From: Flavobacteriia bacterium
GTDB lineage: Bacteria > Bacteroidota > Bacteroidia > Flavobacteriales > Schleiferiaceae
Length of the DNA: 39,214 bases
Assembly: GCA_013373425.1 (NCBI GenBank)
Contig: JABXHW010000042.1
Location: forward strand, 1 to 39,214
Reading direction: 5' to 3'
Shown: in pieces, positions 25,918 to 34,621 of the stretch
Numbering within the stretch: position 1 is the stretch's first letter
How the letters are laid out: every line of letters begins with the position of its first letter
The notes under the pieces: generated by a model
The model's database searches: none
What the model was told of the DNA's origin: nothing
Seen by the model: the letters and a program-made list of their open reading frames with translations, nothing else
Program-made: the position numbers and the translations under genes

Positions 25918-27330
25918 TTAGGCATCTGGAAATATTTTGCCCGGATTGAGGATTCCATTCGGGTCGAGTGCCTTCTTGATTGCCTTCTGAGCCGCCATGT
26001 TTGCTGAGTTGAAAACCACGTCGAGGTAATTTTTCTGAACCCAGCCGATGCCGTGTTCACCAGAAATGGTTCCACCCAAGCTTTTCACCAATTCGAATAT
26101 CTCGCGAATTCCCTTTGGAAGCTCATCGTTCCAAGCTTGGTCGCTCATGTCCGCTTTCACAATATTGACATGGAGATTTCCATCGCCCGCGTGTCCGTAA
26201 CACACTGATTTGAATCCATACTTCTCCCCTATTTTCTTTACTCCTTTCAAGAGCAAAGGCAACTCTGCACGTGGAACTACGGTATCCTCTTCTTTGTATA
26301 TGCTGTGGCTCTTGACGGCCTCTCCTACTCTCCTTCTGAGTTTCCAAAGGGCGTCACGTTGGGCTTGGCTATCTGCAAGGAGTGCCTCTTTAGCATCATA
26401 ATCCTCTACGATTTCGGCGATTTTCTCCGCATCTTGGAAGAGTTGCTCTTGAGAATTGCCGTCTAATTCTATCAGTAAGTGCGCTTGAATATCATCACCG
26501 GTTGGAACCTGCACATCATTGACATACTTCAAGGTCCAGTCGATCGCATCTTTCTCCATAAACTCCATTCCTGCCGGTACAATTCCCGCGCGGAAAATAG
26601 CCTCAACTGCAGCGCAGGCCTTTTCGGCTGAAGTAAAAGGAACGAGAAGAGTAAGATCTTCGGTAGGATGTGGAATCAGCTTGAAGACGGCTTTTGTAAT
26701 GATACCCAAGGTGCCTTCACTTCCGACCATTAACTGAGTAAGGTTGTATCCAGTGCTGTTCTTCAACACATTCGCTCCGGTCCAAATCACCTCTCCATTG
26801 GGAAGAACCACCTCAAGGTTAAGAACATATTGATTCGTTACACCATATTTCACGGCCTTTGGACCACCTGAATTATAAGCTAGATTGCCCCCGAGTGTGC
26901 AGCTACCCCAACTGCTCGGATCTGGCGGATAGAACAATCCTTTCTCTTTGCAGGCATCGTAGAACACCTGAGTAATGACCCCTGGCTCAACAGTAGCTTG
27001 GTAGTTTCGCTCATCGATATCAAGGATTCGGTTGAAGCGTTTCATGCTCAATCCGATTCCGCCGAAAACAGACAATGCTCCACCTGAAAGTCCGGTTTGT
27101 GCACCGATAGCCGTTACCGGAATGTGCTTTGAATTGGCATAGGAAACGACTTTAGAAACCTCTTCTACGGAACCTGGAATTACCACAACTTCAGGAGGGT
27201 AGTTAAAGTCTTCGGTTTCATCGTGACCGAAATCTTTTCGAGAATCTAAATCGGTGATGACATATTCTTCTCCAACAATGGAAATCAATTCAGCAATATC
27301 TTCCTGCGCTATATTCTTTAGTTCGTCCAT
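25918..27330 (-). CDS. GlcD-type FAD-linked 2-hydroxyacid oxidoreductase
   Basis: 470 residues, typical of the glycolate oxidase subunit D / D-lactate dehydrogenase group. It has an N-terminal FAD-binding PCMH domain (VVVIPGSVEEVSKVV, IPVTAIGAQTGLSGGA, PPDPSSWGSCTLGGNLAYNSGG, MVGSEGTLGIITK) and a C-terminal FAD-oxidase domain (YGHAGDGNLHVNI, SGEHGIGWVQK, LDPNGILNPGKIF). It probably oxidises D-lactate, glycolate or a similar acid to the 2-oxo acid. GlcE and GlcF partners are absent here, which favours the single-subunit D-lactate/2-hydroxyglutarate-type. A consensus promoter lies upstream inside the divergent dpp4 gene. Confidence 0.9.
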   Translation of the reverse strand: MDELKNIAQEDIAELISIVGEEYVITDLDSRKDFGHDETEDFNYPPEVVVIPGSVEEVSKVVSYANSKHIPVTAIGAQTGLSGGALSVFGGIGLSMKRFNRILDIDERNYQATVEPGVITQVFYDACKEKGLFYPPDPSSWGSCTLGGNLAYNSGGPKAVKYGVTNQYVLNLEVVLPNGEVIWTGANVLKNSTGYNLTQLMVGSEGTLGIITKAVFKLIPHPTEDLTLLVPFTSAEKACAAVEAIFRAGIVPAGMEFMEKDAIDWTLKYVNDVQVPTGDDIQAHLLIELDGNSQEQLFQDAEKIAEIVEDYDAKEALLADSQAQRDALWKLRRRVGEAVKSHSIYKEEDTVVPRAELPLLLKGVKKIGEKYGFKSVCYGHAGDGNLHVNIVKADMSDQAWNDELPKGIREIFELVKSLGGTISGEHGIGWVQKNYLDVVFNSANMAAQKAIKKALDPNGILNPGKIFPDA

Positions 27331-27364
27331 TCGAAATGCTTATTTTCGGCGGATTATCCCACAC

Positions 27365-27377
27365 TTGATATTATCAA
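27365..27377. promoter_or_regulatory. Palindrome between divergent FAD oxidase and dpp4
   Basis: TTGATA-T-TATCAA is a perfect 6+1+6 palindrome. It overlaps the TSS region of the minus-strand promoter at 27375-27403 and lies 11 bases before the dpp4 start, so a protein bound here could affect both genes. No regulator is assigned. Confidence 0.4.
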
Positions 27378-27403
27378 AAGTACATCATATGCGTTGGAAC
27401 AAA
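27375..27403 (-). promoter_or_regulatory. Promoter of the FAD oxidase-mtfA pair
   Basis: On the minus strand TTTG (27403-27400), 17 bases, TACTTTTG (27382-27375), a full match. The -33 element lies inside the first codons of dpp4. The expected leader is about 40 nt. Confidence 0.6.
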
Positions 27404-29569
27404 GCACTGTTGGGTCTGGCTATTCTCTCTTTTTTAGGAGGAAGTGTTGAGGCTCAAACCGATATCACGCTCGAGAATGTTTGGCTCCGAAATCCTTTTG
27501 TAGGAAGCGGACCAGAAAATTTTGAATCCATGCCTGATGGGGTTCACTACACCATGGTGAAGTCAAAAGGAGGCGACCGATTCATTTGTCAGTATGATTT
27601 CGCCAGTGGAGATTCCTTAGGTGTTGTTTTGTCTCAAAGTGAACTCACAGAGGCCAACGGAGGAACTGCAATTCGCTTTTCTTCATACAGCTTCAACGCA
27701 GATCAGAATAAAGTGCTCATTGGAACGAATGTTCGCGGCATTTACCGCAGGAGTAGTATCGGAGACTACTATGTGTATGACTTAGAGACGCAAGCGCTCT
27801 CAAAAATCACCGAAGGTCAGGTTCAATATCCAACCTTCTCTCCCGACGGGTCGATGGTAGCTTATGTTACTGAAAACAACCTTTACTATCTAGACTTGGC
27901 CAGTGGAGAAGCTACGGCTATTACAGCAGATGGTGAGAACAACGCCATCATCAATGGTTCCACCGACTGGGTTTATGAAGAAGAATATGCTTTCACCAAA
28001 GCCTTCTGGTGGTCGCCGAACAACGAATACATCTCGTTCTTGAGATTTGATGAAAGAGAAGTACCAGAATTTTCAATGGATGTTTACGGTACTTCGCTCT
28101 ATCCACAACAAGACGTATTCAAGTACCCTAAAGCAGGAGAAAAGAACGCGGACGTTACCGCTCACATCTTCGTCCTAGAAAACGCCACTACAACTCCAGT
28201 TTTGGGAGATGTGGATTACGAATACATCCCACGAATGATGTGGACTCCCGAGTCGGAAGCTGTTTTCTTCACTCAGAACCGTCACCAAAACCGCCTCGAC
28301 CTTTGGGAGGTTGATGTGGAAGAGGATTTTGAGGTAGAGTTGTTCTTGACAGACCAGGATGAGGCCTATGTTGAGATTTCAGACAACTTCGTATTCACTG
28401 AAGACGGCGACTTGGTTTTCACGAGTGAGCGCGACGGCTACAATCACCTTTATAAAGTAGACGACGATGGCGAAAATCTTCGTCAGATTACCAGCGGCGC
28501 ATGGGATGTCCTAACACTATATGGTGTCGATGACGACTATGTATACTTCCAAGCAGCGGCGGTTGATCCATCGGAGCGAGAAGTTTATCGCAAGCAGTTG
28601 AATGGACGTGGCAGAATGGCCCGTTTGAGCACTGGACACGGTTCAGCGTCTGCACACTTCAGCGAAGGAATGAACTACTACATGCTCACTTTCTCCAATG
28701 TTGAGCGCCCTTCTATGTACACCATGCACGAAAACGACGGAGATCAGCTTCGTGTCTTGGAGGACAATGCAGAACTCATTCGCGATATGGAGAACTTCAC
28801 TTATGTTCCAAAGGAATTCTTTACCCTCACTACTGAAGATGGTGTTGAGTTGAACGCATGGATGATTAAGCCTGCGGATTTTGATGAAACTAAGGAATAC
28901 CCTCTCTTGATGTTCGTTTATGGCGGTCCAGGGTCACAGCAAGTGGTTAACTCTTGGGACCCTGGTAATGGTATGTATTATCAATATTTAGCAAGTCTCG
29001 GTTACATCGTGGCATGTGTGGATAACAGAGGTACAGGAGCGAGAGGTAGAGACTTCAAGAAGATTACTTACCAAGAATTGGGTCATTACGAAACCATCGA
29101 TCAGATTGCTTCTGCTCGTTACTTTGGTAGCTTGGATTACATCGATGCTAACCGTATCGGTATTTGGGGATGGAGCTACGGCGGCTACATGAGTTCGAAC
29201 TGTATCGCTCAAGGTGCAGACGTGTTTAAGGCCGCTATTGCTGTTGCTCCAGTGACCAATTGGAGATTCTACGATTCGATTTACACTGAGCGCTATATGC
29301 GTACTCCACAAGAGAATCCAGATGGATATGACGACAATTCTCCGATCAATCATGTTCGAGGAATCAAAGGGGCATATCTTTTGGTGCACGGTAGCGCAGA
29401 CGACAATGTTCACGTGCAGAACACCATGCGTATGGTAGAAGCATTGGTTCAGTCAAATGTTCAATTCGATCTATTTATTTATCCAGATAAGAACCACAGC
29501 ATCTACGGTGGATACACCAGATATCACCTCTACACGAAGATGACGAACTTTCTACTGGAAAATCTCTAA
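27389..29569 (+). CDS. Dipeptidyl peptidase IV (S9 serine peptidase), exported
   Basis: 726 residues from the ATG at 27389, which opens a signal peptide (MRWNKALLGLAILSFLGGSVEAQ). Upstream in-frame starts would lie in the divergent gene. It has an N-terminal eight-bladed-propeller region (DPPIV_N; SDWVYEEEYAF-like TDWVYEEEYAF carries the Glu pair that binds the substrate amino terminus) and a C-terminal alpha/beta hydrolase. The catalytic triad is Ser596 in GWSYGGY, Asp in GSADDNVH (about 671) and His703 in DKNHSIYGG. It releases N-terminal X-Pro/X-Ala dipeptides in the periplasm. The peptide carrier gene follows after 39 bp, with a palindromic hairpin between. Confidence 0.95.
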   Translation: MRWNKALLGLAILSFLGGSVEAQTDITLENVWLRNPFVGSGPENFESMPDGVHYTMVKSKGGDRFICQYDFASGDSLGVVLSQSELTEANGGTAIRFSSYSFNADQNKVLIGTNVRGIYRRSSIGDYYVYDLETQALSKITEGQVQYPTFSPDGSMVAYVTENNLYYLDLASGEATAITADGENNAIINGSTDWVYEEEYAFTKAFWWSPNNEYISFLRFDEREVPEFSMDVYGTSLYPQQDVFKYPKAGEKNADVTAHIFVLENATTTPVLGDVDYEYIPRMMWTPESEAVFFTQNRHQNRLDLWEVDVEEDFEVELFLTDQDEAYVEISDNFVFTEDGDLVFTSERDGYNHLYKVDDDGENLRQITSGAWDVLTLYGVDDDYVYFQAAAVDPSEREVYRKQLNGRGRMARLSTGHGSASAHFSEGMNYYMLTFSNVERPSMYTMHENDGDQLRVLEDNAELIRDMENFTYVPKEFFTLTTEDGVELNAWMIKPADFDETKEYPLLMFVYGGPGSQQVVNSWDPGNGMYYQYLASLGYIVACVDNRGTGARGRDFKKITYQELGHYETIDQIASARYFGSLDYIDANRIGIWGWSYGGYMSSNCIAQGADVFKAAIAVAPVTNWRFYDSIYTERYMRTPQENPDGYDDNSPINHVRGIKGAYLLVHGSADDNVHVQNTMRMVEALVQSNVQFDLFIYPDKNHSIYGGYTRYHLYTKMTNFLLENL

Positions 29570-29586
29570 TTTGGGAGCTTCCCAAA
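29570..29586 (+). other. Hairpin immediately after the dpp4 stop codon
   Basis: TTTGGGA-GCT-TCCCAAA is a perfect 7-bp stem with a 3-base loop, starting at the base after the stop. There is no T-run on either strand, so it looks more like a 3'-end-stabilising or partial-termination hairpin between dpp4 and the transporter gene than a full terminator. Confidence 0.5.
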
Positions 29587-29608
29587 AGGAACCTAATTAA
29601 GAACTACT

Positions 29609-31441
29609 ATGAGTAACACATCAAGCGATTCAGCCATGAGTAACAATTCCCCGGCTGCTACTATTGAAAGAAAAGAGTTACTAGGGCACCCTGTCGGACT
29701 CTACATTCTTTTCTTCACAGAAATGTGGGAACGCTTCTCCTACTATGGAATGCGTGGTATCCTTACCCTCTATATTGCAGCGTCTGCCACAGGTGTTGAT
29801 CCTGGCCTTGGTTGGTCGAATAAAGATGCACTTTGGCTTTATGGATGGTATACAATGCTCGTCTACGTGGCTTCTATTCCAGGAGGCTGGATTGCAGATA
29901 AGTTCTTAGGTCAGAAAAAAACTGTGCTTTGGGGCGGTATCCTCCTCTGTTTAGGGCATGGTACATTGGCTATTCCTCAGGACTGGGCGTTCTTCACTGG
30001 ACTTGCGCTCATCATCCTTGGTGTAGGTGGCCTTAAACCGAATATTTCTACCATGGTTGGTGGTTTGTATAAGGAAGGTGATATCCGCCGTGATAGCGGT
30101 TTTACCATTTTCTACATCGGTATTAACATCGGTGCATTCCTTTCTAGTATTACCGTTGGTTTGGTAGCCTATTACTACGGATGGCACTACGGCTTTGGCC
30201 TTGCTGGTATCGGTATGTTGCTTGGACAGATTGTGTACATGGCGGGTCAGAAACACCTTAAAGGGGTAGGCGAACACATCGGTTCAGCAGACTCTGGCAT
30301 TGACCCTGAGGTGGCAAAGCGTCCACTTACCAAGATTGAGAAAGATCGAGTAATCGTTCTTCTGATCTCCTTCCTAATTGTCGTTGTATTCTGGGGAGCT
30401 TTTGAACAAGCTGGTGGTTTGATGAACCTGTATACAGATGCAAAGGTCGACCGCTTTATCGGTATGAGTTGGCTTGAAGAAATTCCAGCAGCAGTGTTCC
30501 AATCTCTAAATGCTGGATTCATTATCATCTTCGGTACTATTGTCGCAGCTTTCTGGGCGCGCATGAAGAGAAAAGGAAGAGAATCATCTTCACTATTCAA
30601 GATGGCTATTGGTACCATCATCATGGGGCTAGGTTATGTATTCATGATGTTCGCTAGTCAAGAAGCTTCAAGTGAAGCATTCGGAAAAGCAGCTATGATC
30701 TGGATCGTACTTGCCTACTTATTCCACACACTTGGTGAGCTCTCAACTTCACCTGTTTCACTATCATTCATCACGAAATTGGCACCGATGAAGTATGCAT
30801 CATTAATGATGGGTGTTTACTTCGCGGCAACTGGGTTTGGTAACAAGCTCGCGGGTTCTATTGGTGAAAGCTCTCAGTTGGAGCCTTATTCAGGCACGAT
30901 GACCGCTTCTATTGAAGAAGTTTATGAAGTGACTGAGGTTCAGGAGTTTGAAATCAAAACTACTGATGGAATTGAAGACGTAGAAGACTACGCCATCAAT
31001 CTAGATAAGAACTTCTCCTTCAAGACTGAAGTATACCTTCAAGATGGATCTATCGTATATGAGCGGATGGATTCTGATGAAAAGATGGGTAACCTTTTCG
31101 AAATGGACGCCGAAGAACAAGGTAGGTTAAAAGCTTACTTGGAAGAGGTAAACGCAACACCAGATGCGCCTTACCATGCTCAGCTTCTCTTTGAAAAAGA
31201 TAAGGATGCTGCTCAGGTAGCAGAGAATGTTGGCGATGGTAAGGACTACGGCGTTAGCTTCGTAATTGAAGAAGAACAAAGCGCGCAGGAATACAAGACA
31301 TTCCGCATGCTTGTAATCTTTACAGTAGCCTTTGGTATTCTTCTAATTCTCTTCTTGAAGAGATTGAAAAAACTCACTCATGGTGCGGAAGAAGCCGAGA
31401 GAGATTTGAGCTTAGAAGAGGCTGAAGTAGAGTCTCACTAA
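29609..31441 (+). CDS. POT-family proton-coupled oligopeptide transporter
   Basis: 610 residues. The family motif ExxERFxYYG is visible as EMWERFSYYGMRG near residue 38, with GGWIADKFLGQKKTV and the LGVGGLKPNISTMVGG region following. About 12-14 membrane helices. Between the penultimate and last helix (about 420-560) is a hydrophilic, acidic domain of roughly 140 residues (VTEVQEFEIKTTDG...LQDGSIVYERMDSDEKMG), longer than the loop of typical POT carriers. The protein should import di- and tripeptides with protons. It starts 39 bp after dpp4, which supplies such peptides. A strong terminator follows. Confidence 0.93.
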   Translation: MSNTSSDSAMSNNSPAATIERKELLGHPVGLYILFFTEMWERFSYYGMRGILTLYIAASATGVDPGLGWSNKDALWLYGWYTMLVYVASIPGGWIADKFLGQKKTVLWGGILLCLGHGTLAIPQDWAFFTGLALIILGVGGLKPNISTMVGGLYKEGDIRRDSGFTIFYIGINIGAFLSSITVGLVAYYYGWHYGFGLAGIGMLLGQIVYMAGQKHLKGVGEHIGSADSGIDPEVAKRPLTKIEKDRVIVLLISFLIVVVFWGAFEQAGGLMNLYTDAKVDRFIGMSWLEEIPAAVFQSLNAGFIIIFGTIVAAFWARMKRKGRESSSLFKMAIGTIIMGLGYVFMMFASQEASSEAFGKAAMIWIVLAYLFHTLGELSTSPVSLSFITKLAPMKYASLMMGVYFAATGFGNKLAGSIGESSQLEPYSGTMTASIEEVYEVTEVQEFEIKTTDGIEDVEDYAINLDKNFSFKTEVYLQDGSIVYERMDSDEKMGNLFEMDAEEQGRLKAYLEEVNATPDAPYHAQLLFEKDKDAAQVAENVGDGKDYGVSFVIEEEQSAQEYKTFRMLVIFTVAFGILLILFLKRLKKLTHGAEEAERDLSLEEAEVESH

Positions 31442-31467
31442 GTCACACCTTTGAAAGGATAAACTTG

Positions 31468-31509
31468 GCGGAACGTTAACATGGGTAACGTTCCGCTTTT
31501 TTTATTTTT
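31468..31509 (+). terminator. Strong intrinsic terminator of the POT gene
   Basis: GCGGAACGTTA (31468-31478), loop, TAACGTTCCGC (31486-31496) followed by TTTTTTTATTTTT. The end of the T-run forms TATTTTTG (31503-31510), a -7-like sequence for the next gene. Confidence 0.93.
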
Positions 31510-31513
31510 GAAT

Positions 31514-32056
31514 ATGATGAAGAACATTTGGATAGCAGCTCTAGCACTTCTCTCAATTGGAGTCGGAGCACAGGAAGAAGGAAACTCAGGCATTGAGTGG
31601 ATGACGTTTGAAGAGGCTGTGGCTCTTCACGAGGAAGGCGATCCTCGCATGGTATTTATCGATGTATATACCGATTGGTGTGGATGGTGTAAGCGCATGG
31701 ATGCCACCACATTCTCCAATCCGGAAGTCGCTGCATTTATGAATGAGCACTTCTTAAATGTGAAACTCGATGCTGAACAGCGTGAAACCATCACATTTAG
31801 AGGACACGATTTTAACTTTGTAAACAGCGGCAGACGTGGCTATCACGAGTTGGCAGCGAACTTACTTCAAGGTAGACTCAGCTACCCGACCGTAGTGTTC
31901 CTCGACAGTGATTTCAATATGATTCAGCCTGTTCCTGGATACCAGCAAGTGCCACAATTCTTAATGATTGCGGAATACATCGGAGATGGTCATTATACTA
32001 ATACTCCGTGGGATGAATTTAAAAACAGTCAGCAATCGGAAGAGTCGGAAGGGTAA
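31514..32056 (+). CDS. Exported thioredoxin-like protein (CGWC)
   Basis: 180 residues from ATG 31514 (a second ATG follows directly). Upstream in-frame ATG 31481 lies inside the terminator stem and was rejected. Signal peptide MMKNIWIAALALLSIGVGAQ. The thioredoxin fold carries WCGWCK (Cys56, Cys59), an insert with GYHELAANLLQGRLSYPTVVFLD giving the cis-proline, and ends in an acidic tail. Such periplasmic thioredoxin-like proteins reduce or transfer disulfides in exported proteins; the partner is unknown. The stop is back to back with the convergent DUF6495-like gene, with no gap. Confidence 0.88.
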   Translation: MMKNIWIAALALLSIGVGAQEEGNSGIEWMTFEEAVALHEEGDPRMVFIDVYTDWCGWCKRMDATTFSNPEVAAFMNEHFLNVKLDAEQRETITFRGHDFNFVNSGRRGYHELAANLLQGRLSYPTVVFLDSDFNMIQPVPGYQQVPQFLMIAEYIGDGHYTNTPWDEFKNSQQSEESEG

Positions 32057-32518
32057 CTAGAGTAACGATTTGAGTTGCTTGAACAGGTCGCCTTTGGAGA
32101 AAGTTGCACCTTGTTGAATCAACTCGAACATCTCTTGCTCTTTCAGTTTGGAATAGGATTTCTGACCTGTTAGAACTTCAATAGCCTTGGTCTCCAAGGC
32201 TTTTTTCATTTCTGCACTTGTCATTTGAGTCGGTAACGGACCAGTAGTCGAGCGCAGCAGAATCATTTCAGCCTGATTATCACCAAAGTGAGCGGCCATG
32301 TACTCCTTTTCGGCAATGCGCTCCACATAATCGTTTTGTGAAAGTACTTTCTCGAATGCAATATCACTGAACATATCGAGTAGCTCTTCGGCCTTCTCAG
32401 GAGTTTCCTCCTTAATCCTCTTCCAATCCTCACCTGTAATGGTGTTGGCAGAAAGGAAGTAGATAAACTCCTGGTGGAACTCTTCGAATTCTTCTTTTGT
32501 AAGTCGGCGATACTTCAT
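32057..32518 (-). CDS. DUF6495-like protein, unknown function
   Basis: 153 residues, no signal peptide, mainly helical and acidic. It begins MKYRRLTKEEFEEFHQEFI, and I recall this opening from the Bacteroidota family DUF6495, but the match is from memory. No catalytic motif is seen. A TACCTTTG -7 element ends only four bases before the ATG, suggesting a leaderless transcript. It lies 13 bases downstream of the arsenite transporter stop, so read-through from the ars genes is also possible. Confidence 0.7.
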   Translation of the reverse strand: MKYRRLTKEEFEEFHQEFIYFLSANTITGEDWKRIKEETPEKAEELLDMFSDIAFEKVLSQNDYVERIAEKEYMAAHFGDNQAEMILLRSTTGPLPTQMTSAEMKKALETKAIEVLTGQKSYSKLKEQEMFELIQQGATFSKGDLFKQLKSLL

Positions 32519-32522
32519 GCTG

Positions 32523-32530
32523 CAAAGGTA
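32523..32530 (-). promoter_or_regulatory. -7 element almost on the DUF6495-like start codon
   Basis: TACCTTTG on the minus strand, a full TAnnTTTG match, ends four bases before the ATG. The predicted start site would be at or one base before the start codon. No -33 element at a standard distance was found (TTTTG is 26 bases away). Confidence 0.4.
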
Positions 32531-32531
32531 A

Positions 32532-33569
32532 CTACCAAGACAGTTTCGACCTCAGCCAAAACGACACCCTGACTAATAAGATTAATGCAGGCACCTCAAC
32601 GAGCGGTCCGATTACGCCAGCAAATGCCTCACCACTGTTCAATCCGAATACGGCAATGGCCACAGCTATCGCCAACTCAAAGTTGTTTCCTGCAGCTGTG
32701 AAGGCAATGGAAGCGGTTTTATCATACTTTGCCCCTAATGCCTTGCTCAGTAGGAATCCGATTAGGAACATCAATGTGAAATATACCAACAATGGAATGG
32801 CAATCTTAACCACGTCCAATGGGATAGCTACAATCAGCTCGCCTTTCAATGAGAACATCACAACAATCGTGAACAGCAGAGCAATCAAAGTTATTGGTGA
32901 AATCTTGGGTGCATAAACCGTATTGAACCATTTCTCCCCTTTCCATTTTATCAGAAGAGTTCGTGACAGAATCCCAAGGGCGAATGGAACACCAAGGTAA
33001 AGGGCCACGCTTTCAGCAATCTGGCCTATGGAGATATCAACTATGGCTCCCTCCAGACCAAAGTACGGTGGTAATATGGTGATGAAAATCCAAGCGTAGA
33101 AACTGTACGCGAATACTTGGAACACACTGTTCAACGCAACTAGTCCTGCTCCGTACTCCCTACTTCCATCGGCCAAATCATTCCAAACCACCACCATGGC
33201 AATACATCGAGCTAAACCAATCAAAATCAAGCCTGTCATGTATGCCGGTTCATCTCGCAGGAATATTAGAGCTAAAGCAAACATCAGAACAGGTCCGACA
33301 ATCCAGTTAAGGAACAGCGACAATCCCAATGTTTTCACATCCTTAAACACCCTAGGCAATGCTGTATAATCCACTTTCGCCAAAGGAGGGTACATCATCA
33401 AGATAAGTCCAATGGCAATCGGAATATTCGTTGAGCCAGAGCTGAATTGATTGATAAAGTCTGGAGTTTCAGGAATAAAATATCCAATCCCTACTCCGAT
33501 GAGCATCGCTGCAAAAATCCAGAGGGTTAGATATCGATCTAAGAAACCTAGTCGCTTTACAGTAGCCAT
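32532..33569 (-). CDS. acr3: ACR3-family arsenite efflux transporter
   Basis: 345 residues with about ten membrane helices. The family motifs are visible: [57 protein letters not shown] (the Cys in GLARCIAMV is the conserved arsenite-relevant cysteine) and [15 protein letters not shown] near the end. It exports arsenite across the inner membrane. It starts exactly one base after the stop of the ArsC-like gene, so both are on one transcript. Confidence 0.94.
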   Translation of the reverse strand: MATVKRLGFLDRYLTLWIFAAMLIGVGIGYFIPETPDFINQFSSGSTNIPIAIGLILMMYPPLAKVDYTALPRVFKDVKTLGLSLFLNWIVGPVLMFALALIFLRDEPAYMTGLILIGLARCIAMVVVWNDLADGSREYGAGLVALNSVFQVFAYSFYAWIFITILPPYFGLEGAIVDISIGQIAESVALYLGVPFALGILSRTLLIKWKGEKWFNTVYAPKISPITLIALLFTIVVMFSLKGELIVAIPLDVVKIAIPLLVYFTLMFLIGFLLSKALGAKYDKTASIAFTAAGNNFELAIAVAIAVFGLNSGEAFAGVIGPLVEVPALILLVRVSFWLRSKLSW

Positions 33570-34181
33570 TTACAAAGCAGTTTTAACGGAGGAATAAACA
33601 AAGAACAGCTCAGCTCCAATCTGACGAGAGCGCTCCAGGTACTTATCTAACTCTTCAGGGGTACCATCAGCAACCTTTGGATCTTCGTAATTCAGTGAAA
33701 TCTGCTTGACTGCATTTGGAACATACGGACAATTCTCTTCTACATCAGCGCAGGTCATAACCGCAGTAAAGGACTCCCCTTCTGGCGTGCTATCTCCAAA
33801 CTCCTTGGAGTACAATTCAATGGAGTCGCACTCTTCAGAGAACGTTATGTTCATCCTTCCTTCTTCAATAAACTCCACTGACATACCCTGCGCTATAAAT
33901 GTTGAGCCTACCGTCTTGTAGGCACCGGTGGCAACCGTTCCGCCAGACACGCTGGTTATGGGTAGTTCAAAGTACTTCGACAGCACCTCAGACCACACTT
34001 GTGATAGCATGCTTCTTCGGCTGTTATGGGTGCAAATGAAATTGAGTATTACGTTTTCTTTGCTCTGCAGCTCTTCGAGTAAGTGGTTTTCCAAAACCGA
34101 CAACCTGTCGATTCGCTCCTCGGAAATTTCCATTTCACTGAGTAGGTCGATCTCCTTCTGAAGCTCTTTTGAAATGCGCAT
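33570..34181 (-). CDS. ArsC-like low-molecular-weight phosphatase (putative arsenate reductase)
   Basis: 203 residues. The phosphatase signature C-x5-R-S is CTHNSRRS (Cys50, Arg56, Ser57). About 45 charged, helical residues precede the domain, which is unusual for ArsC and typical of the Bacteroidota 'THNSRRS' variant. Further cysteines (in TCADVEENCPYVPN) could serve in a reductive relay of the thioredoxin-coupled kind. With acr3 it likely detoxifies arsenate to arsenite for export. No arsR is present near it. A promoter with an operator-like palindrome lies upstream. Confidence 0.85.
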   Translation of the reverse strand: MRISKELQKEIDLLSEMEISEERIDRLSVLENHLLEELQSKENVILNFICTHNSRRSMLSQVWSEVLSKYFELPITSVSGGTVATGAYKTVGSTFIAQGMSVEFIEEGRMNITFSEECDSIELYSKEFGDSTPEGESFTAVMTCADVEENCPYVPNAVKQISLNYEDPKVADGTPEELDKYLERSRQIGAELFFVYSSVKTAL

Positions 34182-34201
34182 GTACTTTTCGTTTTGAGCT
34201 G

Positions 34202-34229
34202 CGAATATACTTCATCGGTATATTACGAT
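34202..34229 (-). promoter_or_regulatory. ars promoter and candidate ArsR operator
   Basis: On the minus strand the imperfect palindrome ATCGTAATATACCGAT (34229-34214) sits directly upstream of TATATTCG (34209-34202, 7/8 of TAnnTTTG). Outer arms ATCG/CGAT pair and the centre is TATA. Position over the promoter suits a repressor of the ArsR/SmtB type; the identification as an ArsR site is inference. Confidence 0.5.
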
Positions 34230-34574
34230 TATTAAGTGAAGTTGAATATTTTGGGGAAGCACAAATGAAATATACAGAAACGCTTAAGGTATTGATAGCG
34301 AGCCTAGAACACTGTGCAGGTTCAGGGGGCTATCGCCCAGCCCCAGTCTCAAGTTCGTGATTCCTCACCATAATCGTCCAATCTCAAAAAACTTTCCCTC
34401 TTGGTTGAAAACTAACCGATTACAAACGTCTATTCAACGAGTAGCGAGCATGGAATTCGGAACTTTGCGATGGAGGGTGGCTGGAGGCCGGCCCCGAGCC
34501 AATCGCTCCGAAACCTCCACTTCTTTTGCATCTTCCCCCACTTCTCATCTACGTTCACCGTCCCAATCCACCAA
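34230..34574. other. Intergenic stretch between the ars genes and tRNA-Pro
   Basis: No gene is supported. It holds a GC-rich hairpin GGGGCT-ATCGCCC-AGCCCC (about 34327-34345) without a T-run and a GGCCGGCC palindrome near 34490, more GC-rich than its surroundings. Short reading frames here (34169-34360 and 34357-34701) have no family resemblance, and the second runs across the tRNA gene. Confidence 0.5.
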
Positions 34575-34608
34575 CAAAAAAAGCCCGACACGATTTCATG
34601 TCAGGCTT
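34575..34608 (-). terminator. Intrinsic terminator of tRNA-Pro
   Basis: On the minus strand AGCCTGACA-TGAAATCG-TGTCGGGCT pairs along nine positions (one wobble) and is followed by TTTTTTTG. Confidence 0.88.
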
Positions 34609-34621
34609 CTCTATATGTTCG

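Noticed and set aside
34169-34360. Possible arsR remnant next to the ars genes
   Set aside because: The translation has no helix-turn-helix or ArsR signature and begins inside the divergent ArsC-like gene.
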